A stretch of DNA of 64,000 nucleotides from Dasyornis broadbenti. Lineage: Eukaryota > Chordata > Aves > Passeriformes > Dasyornithidae. The notes under the pieces were generated by a model, which saw only the letters and a program-made list of their open reading frames with translations, made no database searches and was not told where the DNA came from. The translations under genes were made by a program, and so were the position numbers. Position 1 is the first letter of the stretch; each line of letters begins with the position of its first letter. Shown in pieces: positions 40,872-55,167 of this stretch. The DNA lies in NCBI GenBank assembly GCA_013397935.1, contig VZRN01004715.1, forward strand, positions 186,136-250,135, written 5' to 3'.

Positions 40872-40885
40872 CTTACCTAGGTAAG
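40872..40885. repeat. 14-bp palindrome of two splice-donor motifs
   Basis: CTTACCTAGGTAAG is a perfect palindrome, so each strand carries AGGTAAG. No supported exon adjoins it on either side. Confidence 0.9.
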
Positions 40886-42049
40886 ATATATTTAGACCCC
40901 TCTCACACACAAGACCTAAATCCTACAAGATTGTTTCTTCATTTTTTAAATTCATTTTTAGGGGTTTAGAAAGATGAGATTAAGTCTTATTTCACTACCT
41001 CCTCAATTTACTAAGATTCCCAAGTGATGTTCTAATTACTTGAATTAAAAACTTATGTGTTTCTCTATAACCTGTACTAGAAAGAGAAAAGGCTCTGAAA
41101 GTTCCCATGAAGAAGAAGTAGCCAGATCCTCCGATTATTCAGCCTCAACCCATTTATCTTGTTTAAACACTTGAAATGGAAGTAGCATAGCTAGAGAAAC
41201 TTGAGGCACTCAGTGATGTGCTTGAGCTCCTAAAAACCAACCATCTATCCAGACATATCTAACATATCTCAGTTTCACTTAAGCATTGGAGCAGATGCTA
41301 ACTCTAATTAGTCCATTTTCTACCCTGCATAGACCAAACTCCCTCAAAGAAAGGCCAGATGGGACTATGACCAACTCAAACAGGTTTCCCAGTGCATATA
41401 ACCAAGTAATTAAACTCCAGAATGTTTTCTGAGTTGTACATTTTACACATAACTCTTATCACTCCCATGCAAACATACTCCTTCACCACAACAAAGTTCT
41501 AAAAGCAGGATAGTGCATGTCCATCTGCTTAAATCCTGGTTATTAAGAGTCGAGAATACTTTCTAGTATTTGACGAACACCACTTGACCTTTCTGATGCA
41601 AGTGTCTCACCAATACACTACAACACTAAAACTGAAGTATTGTTATGTTCTAAGCCATTAATCAACATCTACACATTCTCTTAATTTGATAGTTTCACTT
41701 AACCTTACCAATATATGAAAGCAGCAACATGAAAGAAGTTCTCCATTGGATCACGTTTGTTTACAAACTGAATTTCTATTTTACTTTTAGCTGGCTTTAC
41801 ACTACAGTGGAGTACAAACCTGAAACAGAAAACTCTATAAAAACACAAATGTCTTTATGAGTCCTCATTGTTTGGTATGAATATAATCTCCTGAAAAGGC
41901 TACAGTCCAATAATTAAGTTGACTAAATATGCAGTTTTCTTGAACTTCATAAGAAAAGACAGGACATGTCTACCACAGGGTGACAAAAATTCCATGCATG
42001 CTATATTTAGAAGACACCATCTGAATAATTTAAGGGGTAAGCAACTTAC

Positions 42050-42143
42050 CTGTATGATGCAATGACAGAGTATGAGGAGTGGTTAAAATGTTACTAAAAT
42101 GCTGGTTTTCAAGTGAGAGGGAAGAAGAGAAATAACAGCTTAC
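42050..42143 (-). CDS. Candidate internal exon, unknown gene
   Basis: Seen: 94 bp on the minus strand with the best splice pair in the window. The acceptor is T-rich and ends TTTTCAG immediately before 42143, and the donor is CAG/GTAAGTT at 42049-42044. One frame is open for 31 codons, includes SSLSLENQHFSNIL and ends LTTPHTLSLHHT plus one base. The acceptor's first exonic bases also read GTAAGC, so the same point could act as a donor. I recognise no family and cannot link it by phase to other candidates without intermediate exons. A chance arrangement remains quite possible. Confidence 0.27.
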
Positions 42144-45100
42144 CTGAAAAGTGAAAAATATACAAAATATGCAGGTAGATTCAGAGGAAATAACCCTTGT
42201 GCAAGTCTAGCAGAAAAGAAAGAAAAAAAAAAGGAAAAGAAACCCAACCCCCACACTCAGCTGTTTCTATACACCCATTTTTATAACTGATTTCTTATAG
42301 AACATCATTCAATAATTTCATCTGCAAACTAAACTATATTGGACTAAGAACTTCAAACTCCATCAAACTTGGAAAAATGTGCTTTAGTATGGCTGTAGCC
42401 ATTGAATAAAAGCAATTATTGTTGATACTAATATGTGACACTTGTATTGATAATCACTTAAATATCTTTACATTTTAATCAAATATCTGTTCTAATTACA
42501 TTAACACCACTACACTGCATTCACACATTAAAAAACTAGTTTGATACATTTCACATGCATTCATGAAAACAAATATTCCAAAGCATGAAGTATAACATCT
42601 TTATTTTAATACAGAAAAAAAAATAATATTTACATTAAAGACATTTAGCTTTCTTTAATGGATTGTTTTTAAAAAAACATTATGACCTAATAAGAAATGT
42701 ATCTTTATTGTAGTAATTCTTTAAATAAAAGTCAAGACAAATTGTCTGTTCAGTTGTTATTCCAACTCCAAAACTCATTCATACAAGTTCATGAACCATA
42801 CAATACTTCCTTTGTTCTATACTTCTATATAATACTTTGTGAATACACTGCATTATCACCTAATTTAAAAATAAGAAGTCTGTCTAACACATTTAATCAG
42901 GGGCAGTATGAGACAAATTACCATAGCTTTACACCTCCACTTACTTACAATGAACTGTTGCTTAGCCCATAAAGAACAGTCACACAAATTATAAACAAAT
43001 TAAAATGCAAAGAAATCCAAACCAAATTTTAAAAGTTACATGACATTTACGCCAATGAGAGTTTCTGATAAAAAAGTGAAAAGATGTCATTTTCTAAGGA
43101 AAATTTATTTCATCAAAGCTTACCACTTTTGGTTCAAACAGGCAAGTGCTGCAGTCATAAAACACCAAAAGACAACATAATGGTCTTACAAGTGACTCAA
43201 ACACCTTTTATTAGGAGAATATTCAGCACAAGTTTTAACACAGTGAAGGAAAAAGCTACTACTGTTTTTCCCAACATGTGTATCAGTCACTAATCAAAAA
43301 AAGAAAATAAGTGTTTGTCTTGTCTAGCTCCTATTTTTCAGTAAAATAAAACAATTATGAAGAAAATTTCAATATTCTGTCTCAGAACCAGTAATCTATT
43401 AATAAAGCATAAAATCTCTTGATGTTTTATGTTCTCTTGAAAACATTGTCAGACTTAGGACATAGTGGCAAAACAACCCCCAAAGCATTTCCACAGAACA
43501 ACAGCTTTGTTCTGTGAAACAACTTAAATTAATGAAGATGGTTAGCAAGAAGTTTACAGAATGTTAGAGCAGGGCTCTCAAAGTTATTACTAATCACCAT
43601 CAGCACTAACAGGAACAGTCTGTAGGATATAAATATTGTGGACGCCACTATTTTGCAGGGATATGAATCACAGCATGAAAAGTTTTAAAAATAATCTAAA
43701 AATCAAAACCACATATTCTTAGTTCATTTTAAAAAGTTAAACAAACCAGATTTCTCTAGCTTTATATGCTGTTTTCTGACTACTCATCGGGAGTAAGTCT
43801 ATCAGCAAAGCACTTTCAGATAGAACATCTCGCCTGATGTGTTACAAAGTTGAAAGTTATGCGCAGACTAAGAAAGTATATTGTAAAAATGTTTCTCATA
43901 AAAAAACCCATCTGTTCTTTCTACTGAAACAGAGCAGACAAGAGGGAAAGCACAAGTGAACGAATATTCAAGGATGGGGAAGCAGAAGGTGGGGACATAA
44001 AAAAGGGAAGACCCTGTTCTCTGAGTGTCTGATTTGAAACCTTAAGATCTATTCTACATAAATGTTTAGCATTCATCATTTAAACTTGCTAATGAGAGCT
44101 ATGATTCAAATATATTTTGTGTTACATGATACTAAATACAAAATACTTTAAAAAATGTTTTGCAAATAAACATCACACTCAAAATTAACAGATACTTTTG
44201 ATGTGAATCCCTCTGTGCCTAATTTTTCTATCTATTAAATGATAAAATTAATTCTTCAACCCTACCAAGTGATTCAAATTGTGTGTGTAGCTCAAATACC
44301 CCATGAGGACCACAAGGAGATTAGCAATCCTGTTTTCAAGCACAAAAATGACATGAAGTAACATGAAGTCAGTAATTCATGCAGCTGCTTGCTTACTTGT
44401 GATGAAACAATATATATTGACTAGGTGGTCATCAGATGACCACAGATTATCCTTTATGTGACGATCCTGGAAGCCTGTGTTTATAACAGTACATGATAAT
44501 CCATTCAATGGATTTTTCATGATGATAGTAGGAAAGCAGTAGTATTGACATTTCCTAATTTCAAAGTTTTGGTTATGCAGCTTTCCTAGACACTTACAAT
44601 ATGCTCTCTTTTTATCTTTCTTTGAGACAGAAACATATGTAACAATGGTAGAATTCTGTGCACAGGCATCTATCCAAAAAACATAAATGTGGTAAGGCAG
44701 GACTCCAGTTATGCAATAAAGAACTCCCTGCTTTCAACTAACAATGAGTAATCGTGTTTCTTCTAAGAAGTGAAAATTTATTTCTACTCTATTTCTAGAA
44801 AATAACTTTTTAGAAGTTTGGTTTGAATTTTTAAACATGAAAATCAATGGTTGCTTTAACAGTAAACTCTAATCTCCATCCTTTGCTTTTTTTTTTTCAA
44901 TATATCCAGACCATGGTAAATATTCTAATAATAATCTCAAAAAATAAAATTTTTAATCAGATTTACATATAAATGTATGTTATCTTTCAGTGATTGTTGT
45001 GTGTTGTACTAGCTCCTGACAGGATAAAAAAGAATTATTCACATTAGGTTTGCCTGGTATGTGGTAGATTTCATATATGATGACTTAAATAACCTGAAAG

Positions 45101-47749
45101 CAGCACAAAGTGTTTTACTTGAGATGTACTTTTTTGGTCATATAAATTTATCAAATCATTTAGATTTTGCTAACATATTCTGATTTTCACAGAGATTCTT
45201 TCACATACAACCCATTCAATCCTCCTGCTTGATCCTGCAGGAAAGACATCATGCTAAATTTAGGTTATTACAATCATTTCTATGGTAACAGATGGATGTG
45301 AAACACAGGATTATGACTTCACTGCACGACTCTGCAGAAAGAAGTCGGATGGTGGAGGAAGAAAGATCATATTCAAAATATCTGCAGCTGTAGCAGGGAA
45401 GTACACACAATCACTGAGAAACGGAACTGTCCTTTTTTTAAGAAATACATGGGGTTTTTTTTCAAAATCTCTATAGGTAAATCTTCCCCTAACAAATATC
45501 TTCATCACTGACATTCTCCATATGCATTTTCTTTAAACCAGTATCTCTATTCTGGCATAATTAAGAGAAAAGAACGATTAAAAATATAGGTTACATGCAA
45601 TATTATAAATAGATAAGAATCTATTTAGAACCTCTAGAGGTTAAAATATTGAAAAACTAAAAATATGAAATTCTAATAGAAATGCATTCCATATAAATGA
45701 AGGGCTAAAAGGGAAAGCATATTTCAGCTAATATAAACCAGGAGAAACAGGGGTTTTTTTCATTATTCTTGTTTTTTGCAGATTATATTCTACAATGTAT
45801 GCAGTAGCTACATGTTAGACATGCACATCAAATTATATTTAACTAAGGACTAGAAAAATCACTAAATTATTACAGCATGTTATTGCTATTTTCTTTAGGA
45901 TGAAATCTAAAATCCAAATAAGTTAGATTAGAGAAACCAATATACGGGTGTTTATTATATTGCTATAAACAACATTAAGCACAAAAAGTAATCCTCAAAC
46001 AGAGACTAAAACCAGCCACTCATAGCATCTGCCTTAAAAATACTACAGGCCTACACAAAATTACTTATAAGGTGGTGCCTGAAATACCTTCTGTATTTAA
46101 TCATGATCCTTAATGATTCAGCAATGGAAAGCTATTGTAAAAGGCAGCACTATATTTAGCATTTCTGGGTTAGCTGGACACAGATTACCCAAGTACAGAA
46201 CAAACATGAACAACCCTATGACTAATAATGGTTCCTCACTTAAATAATGATTACTGTGATAACATACTTAAAGCAGGCATTTGGCTATAAAGGTTATTTT
46301 ATTTAGAATTAGTAAATGTAATAGACAGTAAAGTGAATTTCATTTCTATCTTGTAGCAATACGGTATTTATAATCAAAAATAAATATCTTAATTTTCCTT
46401 CTCTGATTAAAGTTTGCTTGAAGTTCCAGATTTAATTTAATCTCAAAAAAATTAAAATTATTCTTTAATAAACATGAGCATGTATACTGAAGTATTTAAT
46501 CAGTATTGAAAATAATACCTCTGCATGCTGAAGCTGAATATGCCTCAAGAAATCTTACTTGTATTTGAGATGCTTATGAACTACTAAACTAATACTAAAA
46601 CTCAACATTGAAGATTTTGTTTCGCTGAAGCCCTTTAAGCGATTTTTCTCTCAACTGGCAAACAGCTGCCAATTTTCACAAAACACAGGGGATCTTAAAA
46701 AAAATTAAATCTTTAAAAAATCCTTCTCATGGTTGAAATGAGCAAACAGGTCAGAAAAGACCAGAAAGGGTACACCACTGTCTCATAAACCTCATTTGTC
46801 TAAGGAAAGTAGGCTTAACAAACAGCAACCAAACCCAAAAAAACTCACTAAGAGCAGAAGGGAAATGTCTGACATAATTCTCCAAATTAGAAATTCAGGT
46901 CTTGGCTATCCCAGTATTCTCAAAGGATTCTATGAAAGACTGCAACACTAATAAAATTAGGACAGGAATGACCAAATAAAAACTGATATGGAAAACTTTT
47001 TTCTTTTTAATTCAGACCACTAAACCATTTAAAACTTTGTTCTTTTTTTAATTTGCAATTAACCTAAATACATTTTAAATACTCCTTACCCCTATGGGAG
47101 AAAAAGTTCTCTTTGTAAAAGATGTTGCAGCATACACCATTCATTTAAGAACTTAGAAAGAACTCAAACCACAATTTTTCCCTCTCAAGAACTTTCTGAA
47201 AACTTATATAAAAAAAACTATTAAATGTTTGAAAATATCAAAGTTATGAAAAAGAAACATGTCATGTGTCTTTTGGGAGTGGGGCACGAGGTGAGGAGGG
47301 AGAAGGTTGCTGCTTTCTTATACAAAGGTTCACGACATTCCCCTCCAACACCTCACTTTGCTCATTCTCAGAGCACGACCTCCTTTGTAAATTCTGATAA
47401 TCCTTGACAAATGGTTTGAAGCAAGCAGTTGAAGTGAGGATACACACTGCAGGTAGTAAACTAATGGTCTGACAAAATTATTCCTATTTTCCTGGCCATA
47501 AAACTGGGTCATCCATCAGGAAAATTGCGATGTAACTCAGAACTGAAACAGTAACATTTGGCTAAGTGTTAGCATCTTCAGTATCTGCAACTGTACTTAT
47601 TCATTAAAAACACATTTAAATCTGAAAACATCAACTGTTTTCATAAAGAGACTCCAAATTTAATCAACAATGGAATGCAATGACCATAACCAAACTGTTT
47701 CAACATTTCCAAGTCAAATCCATTCAAATTTGTAACAAATGCTTGTTAG

Positions 47750-48020
47750 GGAGTTCAAAAAGTCTTCTGAACGAACAATTCACAAAAAGCCACCAGCAAG
47801 GTAACAAGTTGGGTATTTTATTGTAATGAATAAAGGGATTCAGGAGTCTTCAGAAGAGTGAACTGGTCATCCACTAGCTTCTCTTCTCAGGTGGCAAATG
47901 ACCACGTCTTACAAGACAGTTAAAGACTTTGTCTCATCTCACCCAGGGCTTTGCCAGTTTTATGTGGATTTGGCAATACACAGACTCCACCCGCAATCTG
48001 GCCATCTATAAAGGACATTT
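47750..48020 (-). mobile_element. Possible LTR remnant
   Basis: On the minus strand a CTTTATAG TATA-like box (about 48005-48012) is followed about 185 bp downstream by an AATAAA signal near 47820-47830. A short T-rich segment then ends in CTAACA near 47750. The order TATA, AATAAA and terminal CA resembles an LTR, and local G+C is raised. No matching second LTR or internal retroviral region is seen and I do not recognise the family, so this is weak. Confidence 0.2.
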
Positions 48021-48710
48021 GATACATTAGGAAGCATTGAATTATCTGCAAAGAAAATGTTAAGAAGCTGTTGCTAGTGAAGTACAACTGGTTGAAACTA
48101 AAAGAATTTTTCAATAGGAACAAACTGATGGACAGTGCAATTGAAGGAATAATTAATGTTTGGGGATTTTCCAGTATTATTTAGAGTGCTCAAATAAGCA
48201 AGGAGCTGCCCTTATAAACACATACATGATCTGAAAGGCAGGTCAAGGGCACTGCATCGGCACAGGGCCAGGCTACAGAAGGTGCTAAACAGAGCAGACT
48301 AGTGGATCTGATGACCAGGGTAAGAGACCTCTGCAATTCAGGATACCAGAATAACCTTAACTGGATGGCTAAATATGCATTAGTACACATGGTAAAAGCT
48401 ACCTACCAATGCAAAGAATAAATTTCTGTGTAGATAGATATGCAGAAAATATTTAATATAAAACCAAGTAAGAGTTGTGACCTATTCAACTCCCTACCTC
48501 TGTGCTTCCCTTTTGGTTGCATCACAGCAATCTATAACAGACAAAACATTAGAAAGCACTAATGCTGTTACAAACACATACTGATTGTAAATATTGAAAT
48601 TCTACAAAGATCTAAAAGGAATGTTTCAATATGTACCAAAAATGAATGTCTAGAAAGGGTATATTTTTTCCCAAGGTAGGTATGTTTTTTCCAATTATCT
48701 CCTCATTCCA

Positions 48711-48757
48711 CATATACTTATATATATATATATGTATACGTGTATGTATATATATAT
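48711..48757. repeat. AT-rich microsatellite (TA/TG)
   Basis: CATATACTTA leads into a run of TA dinucleotides, then TATGTATACGTGTATG and further TA repeats. It is an imperfect compound dinucleotide repeat. Confidence 0.95.
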
Positions 48758-51700
48758 TTCTGTTCTGATTTTTTGAAACCACCTGCTATATTGCTGGTTT
48801 AGAATTTAGAGGATTTTTGAGTGTTTCATTTGGCAAACAACACAACCAATGATGAGAAAAATGTTTCTTGACTCCTTAATTGTAATAGTGCACCATCTTC
48901 TAGCTGTCAGCCTAGGAAAACCAGAGATGTTTCAACACATTACACTGAAGGTGAAGAAAGGGACCAAGGCAGATGTAAGGATAACAAAATTCTTTGATCT
49001 TACTAAAAAAAAATCTACTTGCATTTAAAAAAAATATATTTCACAGAATTAAAGTATAACTCTAATACATCCCTGTAAATAATACACTTGAGAAACTAAT
49101 TTTATGTGCAATACTGTTAGATGCTCAAAGCTGATTCTGCTGGAAGTTACATTAAACTGAAAGTGAAACTAAGGTATTTCCTGAGCTCCCTTCCTTAACT
49201 CTATTACCTTTTTACTCTTCTGGTAATACAAGAAAAGATCTATGGGGTTTGAGTCTAAAAAAAAAAAAAAAAAAAGAGTTCCTAAACAGGTAAACCCCAC
49301 TATTGAATAGATTAGGATTTATAGTACTGAAGATCTTTTTTTTTTTTTTCAAATAATCACATTTAAACTCCTGAATAAAGCATGCTGGTCAAAAGACTCC
49401 TTTTAATTTTAAGGGCATAGTAAAATATGAATAGCACTGTACAAGCCATGGGGGTAGAGGGAAGACCAAGAAACCCAAAGCTAAAAGCTTTTCATTTTTG
49501 TGGTTCCAAAAGACTGCTATTGAATAAATGAACATATCCAGTTAACCAAAAATACAGCTATCTTAAAACCACAGGTATTTACAGAAAACACATTTTAAGC
49601 CACACATTAAATGCAATTTCCCTAGGAAACTGTAAATTATAGTTAGTGCTACATTTAAATTTTAAAAGAAAACCAAATGCACACAAACAAGGCTATCTCT
49701 GTGATCTCAGGAAGCCACAACTACCACAGTCATTTTTCATCTGTTATTAAAGATGGCCTCCCTAGTATAAGAGATTTGTTTCATACACAAGCCAGATTTG
49801 TTTAGTCACATCACAACAAACAATGTGGGAGAAACTCAATGTGGCATTTTTCCGCACAAGAGGAAACAAACAAACCAAAAACCCCAACACTTCCAGAGAA
49901 CCGAAAGCATAAAATTGTTTTCAATTTATTTTGAAGAATTAGAATAACAGCTAGTGAATTTAGAAGTAGGATTCTTTGGTTTGCGAAAAAAAAATCCTCA
50001 AAACTCAAGCAACTATTCTCCAAATTCATAGAATCAAGTTTTCTACAAATTACTTGATCATTTGATGAAAAATCAACAATAATATTGATGGGTTTCATTT
50101 ATAATTAAGACTGCCAAGCACTTAATATGATTTATAAATAATAGTGCCTCTGTCTTCACTTAGTTTTCAGTTTGCCAAAGCATTTGGATCTCTGCCTTCA
50201 GCTGGTTTATTTTCTATTTCTTCCAAGTTTCAGCAAGTGAATCAGTGACTTCCAATAGAACTATGAAAAAAGGAGGTATTTTTCCTCATATTCAGTAGGT
50301 CTTAAATACTTCTTTAGAAAATCTGTACGTACAAGTGTGAGAGCTATGCTTTTACCAGCCCTCCTCTACCACACCTGCCTCCAAAATCAAAAGTAGTTAA
50401 ATCAGAATTATCTGAACAACTGAAATTAGTCAAGCACAGGAATCAAAAGAAAAATTTACATGAAGAAGCCAGTACTCTGTGTTCCCACACAACTCCTACA
50501 CACCATCCTGACTGACGCTTTCTTGTACCTACTGAGTTGGTACCTTAGGTCATGTTTTTAAACATTTGTTGCATTCTTCCTTCCACTCTTTTTCTCGGTA
50601 ACTGAACAGTTGTGATATCTACCAAAACCCAGGAGACAACACAACTCGTCCACAACTAATTTCAAAGTGGAAGAACTAGACAACAACAATCTGACTTAGT
50701 GAAGAACCCTGGTAAGGAAGCATGACTAGTTTTGGTGGCTTAGGGGCCATAAGAAAGAATTTCCTTATTCAGAAATGAATACTAACTTTGAAAAACTAAA
50801 TGCCTGAGAATTCTCTGGTACAATGATAACAAATTCAGTTCAGGTTAACTTTTCACAGACGATCACTTGGGGCACTATTTATAAACATCCAGGTTTAAAC
50901 AAATGCAGTTTAAGTGGCAAGCAGCAAGTCAAGCAACCACAATGTAACCATTCATGACAGTAAGTGGAACTACAAAAGAAAAGTACATATTCTGAAAAAA
51001 GTAATTCTATGCAAGCTCAAACTGGGTATCCAAATTTTATATAAAATTCAGCTACCATTCACTCATCATTTCCTTCTCCCCTTCAAAAATTCTAGGAGCA
51101 CATCTTACACCTGAAGTATGCTGAAATAATTATTTATTTCTATTTTTGAGTAACTCTTGTGAAAACAAGAATCAGAAGAAAAGTCACAAGCAGTCGGTAA
51201 CATCCTATTCCATGCAGGCTTTCTTAAATCATGAGTAACTAAAGAGAAGTGCAGCACAATGCTAGTGAAACAAGATATTAACTCTACCCATTCAGTAAGT
51301 GTGCATAATCATTAGTGACTTACAAGTCATCAAGTAAATACCACCAAAAGCATCACAAGTAAATAATTTTTTACGCATTTTTTCTTTACTGTCAATGATG
51401 TCTTTCCTCCATTATCAGAAACTACAATTTGAAAAGTGACAGTTACTATAAAACAAACATTCTACATCACAAAACTGAAAATTACCTCTATTCAGTTTAT
51501 GGAAAAAAATCTTTGAAAAGCAGTAATTAATGACGTATCAGATGAGACTTCGGTCAAGATACAAATTTTGAGTTAGCAAGATTACACATCATTAAAAATA
51601 ATCATTAGCACTATGAAGTTTCTGTGTTTTGTTTCTTTTTTTGCTAACTTTTGAATCTCATTTGAGACAGATACCTGAAACAGAAAAGGTAACAAAAGAA

Positions 51701-53991
51701 ATAGTATCACATACTTCAACTTTCTTCTGCTTAAAACAAAGATTTCATTCTGTTTTGTAATAAAAAGTGATAATAAAAATCAAGCATTTTTTTAAATTAT
51801 TGTCTCTGTTTCAAGGAAAAAGAAACTAAAAATTCAGAACTAATTAGTAAGATCAGTATGTTTTCAATCAGAAGGGAAGGAAGCTCTGCAGGTAATAGAC
51901 AATATACTTCATGCAATCTTATTTGGGTACATTTGGACCAATTCCTGAAAATGAAAAAAATATATCAAGCACTTCAAATAGGTATGGATAGGGCTCTTTT
52001 GATTTGTATTTGCATTTATTTGGGGATTTACTAATTTTATATTTATTTTTATTTTATTGGATTTTAAAGGAGTTACTGAACATTTTACTGATTCTAAATT
52101 GGTCTTTAAGATATCCATTATTTTAGGATATGACTACCAGAAAAGTACTCTCCTCTACCAGATTTAATCAAGGTCACTGTTGAAACACAAACATGCTGCA
52201 TCCATGTGCTTTGAAAAAAAAGTCAATTATATAGTCTTCCCTTTCAGTCTGCCAGTAACACTGATTTGAAACACTGTTAACCGTCTGACATTCAAGAAGA
52301 ATAAAACAGGTATGAAGCAAATGGTTGTTCTTTCTTACTTAATCAACAGAAGAACTGAACCTGTACAGTTAATCATCTATTCCATTATTATTTTTGTCTA
52401 TTAGAAGATGTTTTATATCTTCAGCCGTAATTGGACCACCATTAAATTTTATGCAGAACACTCATTATCTTGCACTCGTTCTGATTTCCAAATGCACTTG
52501 ATTGAAATGTTTGTATTGAAAATAAGAATGCAAGAAGCACCACAGTGAATGAAACATACTATTCTGAAATTAAAAAAGAAGTCATTACAGAAAGATGTTT
52601 CCTTGGTGCACCTTCCCAGGGTTCAGCTGTTCACATAGGAACAGTATGTTTATCACACAAGGCAGTCACACTGCACACAGCTACTACGATTGTGATCTTC
52701 CATGATCATGTCAGTGGGGATTGTTTGGGAATATGGTTCCTTCCCAACCACATCCAAATGTTTTACCAAATGGAAAGTGAAAAAAAGGGAAGAAAGAAGA
52801 AAAGTATGAGGACCGACTGAAGCCACGAAAGCCTCCCACTGCCCTAAATGCACTTACTGCATATGAAAACATACTACACAATGATAACTCACTGGAAGGT
52901 GCAACACATGCCTGATAAGGAGGATGAGTTTCTATATTCCTGCTTTTTTTTTCAAAAAATCTAATTTTTAATCCCACACTGCAAGTAAATTGACTGTAGT
53001 CAGAAAAAGGCATCCCTAACATTTTCAATTTTGCTATTTGACCAAGGTAAATTTAAAACTACCTTCAAATCATCAACAGAAATAATAGACTTTGAGTTTG
53101 GTGAGTTTACATTAACACAAAGCTATAGTGAGAAGAATCAGAAGGCCACAGACACTACAGTATGCTAGAACACATTTGATAATATATCTATGCAATGGAT
53201 TCCTTAACTATTTTTCCTAAGTAATTTAAGTGAGAAATCTTGGCAGCAGGTAATCTAGTTGTATTTGGTTTTGATAATTAGCTGTTTAAAAGCATTCAAT
53301 TTTTTGTACAAACATTCACAGCTTATTCCCAAGAACTATTTTGTAAGTATGAAATTAAGAAGTGTCTGGGATTTCCTAGACCCCTGAGATCTGAATATTT
53401 GGAATTTGTTTCGGTTTAATCTGTTGCACCAGAATAATTTCCTTTACAGGGAGCAACATCAAGATCCCCCTTAACACACACACAAAAAAGAAGTCTTCTA
53501 CAGCAGCCCAGATATGCCGTAAGAATTATGCCTTATATTAAATAACTTTAAAAAGATATAGATTTAAACACTTAAGATTTGATATATCAGAAAGTAAGTC
53601 AGATGATTTACCTATGACAACAAATTATCAAGTACAATAATGTCAAATAGAGCACCTCTACTTAAAATCACAGACAAAAAACCACAAATTCAAAGGAAAT
53701 TCAACCTACCTCCTGCATTTCACAACACATAGCTAGGATGGGGGAAATATGCCAGCAATTCCTTTGAGGCTCATAAAATCAGGTTTCACTTATGTTTTAC
53801 CACAGCTACCTAAAAATTTTATTAGTTTTAAGATAACTGCTGTTTTCAAGCTAACCATTACATTTGATTAATCTCTAGCAAAAACATTTTTGACAAATTC
53901 ACTTTCCAACCATGCTATAAAGCCCATCTTCTTTTTTTTCTTTACTAACACTTATGGAGACAGTATAGATCAAAATACTTTAGAATTTATA

Positions 53992-54007
53992 TCCACATGC
54001 ATGTGGA
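53992..54007. repeat. 16-bp perfect palindrome
   Basis: TCCACATGCATGTGGA is a perfect palindrome centred on a GCATGC-like core. It includes CATG motifs but no context that would make it a regulatory site. Confidence 0.85.
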
Positions 54008-55149
54008 ATTTTTCCTGTCTATGTTTTCCTTTTTTTAAATCACAAAGTAGACAAAATAAATATAATGAGCTACAAGGATGTAACTTATGACTGAGGCATC
54101 ACTTCACTTATTTCTGCTAATTTCATCAAGGATAATGGCCACAATAAGCCTCAATGGATAATATCAAAGTTAGAAAAATTACTATGATAATTATTATTCT
54201 ATAGTTTGACCACCTTTCTTCTCCACTTTGTATTTCCCTAAAACACACTCTTCCTTTCACTGGGTTTCATTCAGATAGACAAAATTCTGATTTAGCTAAT
54301 ATGACTCTGTTAATAATCGTGAGTACCTCTTTTATGAAATTATAAAAATAGATATTGTCTTTGTTAATATTACTCTGATTTTTTAACTTTAAATTGAATT
54401 TAGTTCAACATAGTCCTTACTATTAGATGCTACTTCATTTAGAACAGCTATCAGACATTTTTGTTCCATGTATTGAGAGACTGGGAACAAAAAAGTGCAT
54501 AAACAGGGATGTTGCACAAAAGGCTACCAGGAATGTTTGCCCACTCTCCCCTTTCTCAGTTACTTTAAAATAATATTAAGTAAACTTCTCAGCAGTCAGT
54601 CCCAATCATCTTGAAGTATTACTCAAAATGTCCTTTTAAATTATTCTTCTTGTTTGTTTGTAAATTTGATGGTATTTTAGTCTTTCAGTTTACGCTTGCA
54701 TGAAGTTATGTAAATTAGAAAATGGGATATCAAAAAATATTAGATAAGTAGCAGATACTGGTAAATGTTCTTGCACTGCAAGACAAGAATCCTTATAAAT
54801 AACAGTCTGGAGTTTAGTCACATCAAATTTACACTAGTAATGTTTGAAATAATTACTAAATTTACAAACTCCCTGAATGTGACAGATGGTCAAATTTAAT
54901 TTACAACTGTTCATATCTACCACATGAAAGAAAACAATAACTCCAACCACTGAACTCAAAGCTGGCTCTTAAAACAGTAATAGAGAAGAACCATATAAAC
55001 CAAATGTAATACTGGTACTGAAGCATAAGCACCACAATATCGTGACCAAAGAGCATCCCTTCTAGTAGCATCATCTGAATATGAAGACAGTGCTTATGAC
55101 AAGTAGATAATCTATCAGTAACATTTCTAATAAGGAATAAAGTATTTTC

Positions 55150-55167
55150 ATATTTTCATGAAAATAT
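55150..55167. repeat. 18-bp perfect palindrome
   Basis: ATATTTTCATGAAAATAT is a perfect palindrome next to a TATTTTCA duplicate at 55143-55150 and a poly-T run. Confidence 0.85.

Noticed and set aside
52545..53028. Overlapping open frames on both strands (91 codons plus, 105 codons minus)
   Set aside because: No recognisable domain on either strand. Mutual overlap and low-complexity segments (GRKKKS, SSFFPFFHFPF) argue for chance.
53702..53740. Micro-exon-like 23-bp interval with good acceptor and GTAGGT donor
   Set aside because: Too short to test. Such arrangements recur by chance throughout AT-rich DNA.
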